Source of the DNA: Anaerolineae bacterium
GTDB lineage: Bacteria; Chloroflexota; Anaerolineae; JAFGEY01
Length of the DNA: 6,341 nucleotides
Direction of reading: 5' to 3'
Assembly: GCA_016929205.1 (NCBI GenBank)
Contig: JAFGJF010000006.1
Span: forward strand, 1-6,341
The notes under the pieces are model-generated. The model was not told the origin of the DNA. It was given only the letters and a program-made list of their open reading frames with translations, and searched no databases. Shown here piece after piece: positions 5,911-6,341 of this stretch (positions are counted from its first letter, which is position 1; every line of letters starts with the position of its first letter). The position numbers were made by a program, and so were the translations under genes.

Positions 5911-6341
5911 TCATCCTCTTGCCGCGATTTCGTGATGCCCGGCGGGCAGTTTTTTCGACGCCTGCCCTTCCAGATCGACCACCACCGGCACCGGCGAGTC
6001 TATTGTGACTCCTTTTTCTGTGGCGCGCACGGCGATCAGGCCATGCGGTGTGGGCACCTTGCCTTCGGCCCAAGCCAGGCCACCCAGCCGCGGGGCAATG
6101 CGGGCTGCGGCATAGCCTGGTTCGGCGGGGGTCACGCCCAAGGTATAGAACACCATATCCTTGGTCGGCGTGCAGCTCCAGCCGTGCACGTGCGTGCCCT
6201 CTTCCCAACACTCGCCGATGGTGTCATAGCCATCCACCAGGAACTGGCTCCAGCGCCGGTAGAGTCCAGGCAGGAGATCGGCCTTTCCGGCTGCCGCGAC
6301 CGCGTCGTGCACCACGTACTGCATAAAGGGCTGGACCAGCA
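5911..6341 (-). CDS. GH78-type alpha-L-rhamnosidase-like protein, C-terminal part (5' end outside window)
   Basis: On the - strand the frame is open from the right edge to the TGA at 5911-5913, about 143 codons. The visible part matches the end of the alpha/alpha toroid and the C-terminal beta domain of family 78 glycoside hydrolases: PFMQYVVHDAVAAAGKADL, then the helix RRWSQFLVDGYDTIGECWEEG, THVHGWSCTPT (the H-x-W-S helix start conserved in the family), YTLGVTPAEPGY, and then IAPRLGGLAWAEGKVPTPHG followed by a beta-rich end with SPVPVVVDL. Family members release terminal L-rhamnose from plant glycosides or polysaccharides; related families with the same toroid exist, and the catalytic acid lies outside the window, so the exact sugar is uncertain. 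The ATG at 6322-6324 is internal because family-like sequence (LVQPF) continues upstream. The gene converges on the + strand run and is transcribed separately. Confidence 0.82.
   Translation of the reverse strand, partial: LVQPFMQYVVHDAVAAAGKADLLPGLYRRWSQFLVDGYDTIGECWEEGTHVHGWSCTPTKDMVFYTLGVTPAEPGYAAARIAPRLGGLAWAEGKVPTPHGLIAVRATEKGVTIDSPVPVVVDLEGQASKKLPAGHHEIAARG

Noticed and set aside
5444..6211. 255-codon - strand frame spanning the orphan gene's 3' half and the rhamnosidase-like gene
   Set aside because: It overlaps the GH78-type frame in a different register and crosses the composition boundary; no coherent domain, whereas the GH78 frame is well supported.

Overview
The window is a 6.3 kb piece of a bacterial chromosome or metagenomic contig. 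Hand counts of sample lines give roughly 60-63% G+C in the main genes. There is no RNA gene, insertion sequence or CRISPR array. Gene types and overall style (cytoplasmic sugar-acid enzymes, an aldo/keto reductase with a ferredoxin tail, a GH78-type rhamnosidase-like protein, a TIM-barrel glycosidase-like protein) suggest a heterotrophic, probably anaerobic or facultative plant-polysaccharide or sugar degrader. Chloroflexota (Anaerolineae/Caldilineae-like) is my best guess, but nothing in the sequence proves the phylum.

Layout. Five genes lie head to tail on the + strand from the left edge to 5049: an amidohydrolase-2 family metal hydrolase cut by the left edge (2-649); an enolase-superfamily (mandelate racemase/sugar-acid dehydratase-like) protein (672-1820); an aldo/keto reductase with C-terminal 4Fe-4S ferredoxin-type cysteines (1892-3058); an uncharacterised TIM-barrel protein resembling glycoside-hydrolase-like families (3083-4303); and a membrane-anchored M23/LytM metallopeptidase (4300-5049) whose ATG overlaps the preceding stop as ATGA. 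Gaps are 22, 71 and 24 nt, then a 4-nt overlap, so a single transcript is plausible. The 71-nt gap starts with a 9-bp tandem repeat (tACtGGATa / gACAGGATT type units) that overlaps the stop codon of the dehydratase-like gene. A small, lower-G+C (about 47%) single-pass membrane protein of unknown function follows at 5170-5709. A 200-bp stretch without an intact gene holds a short coding remnant that looks like an antitoxin tail. Converging from the right edge on the - strand is the C-terminal part of a GH78-type alpha-L-rhamnosidase-like protein (5911-6341, 5' end outside the window).

How they may work together. The amidohydrolase/dehydratase-like/reductase trio has the composition of a non-phosphorylative sugar-acid route (lactone opening, acid dehydration, carbonyl reduction), and the neighbouring rhamnosidase-like gene could supply the sugar; this is inference from gene content only. 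The most interesting protein detail is that the enolase-superfamily member keeps the three metal ligands and the catalytic His, but has KxH in place of KxK and Gly where the His-partner Asp normally sits, so its chemistry should not be assumed from the family name. I see no clear evidence for a wholly new defence or mobile system here.
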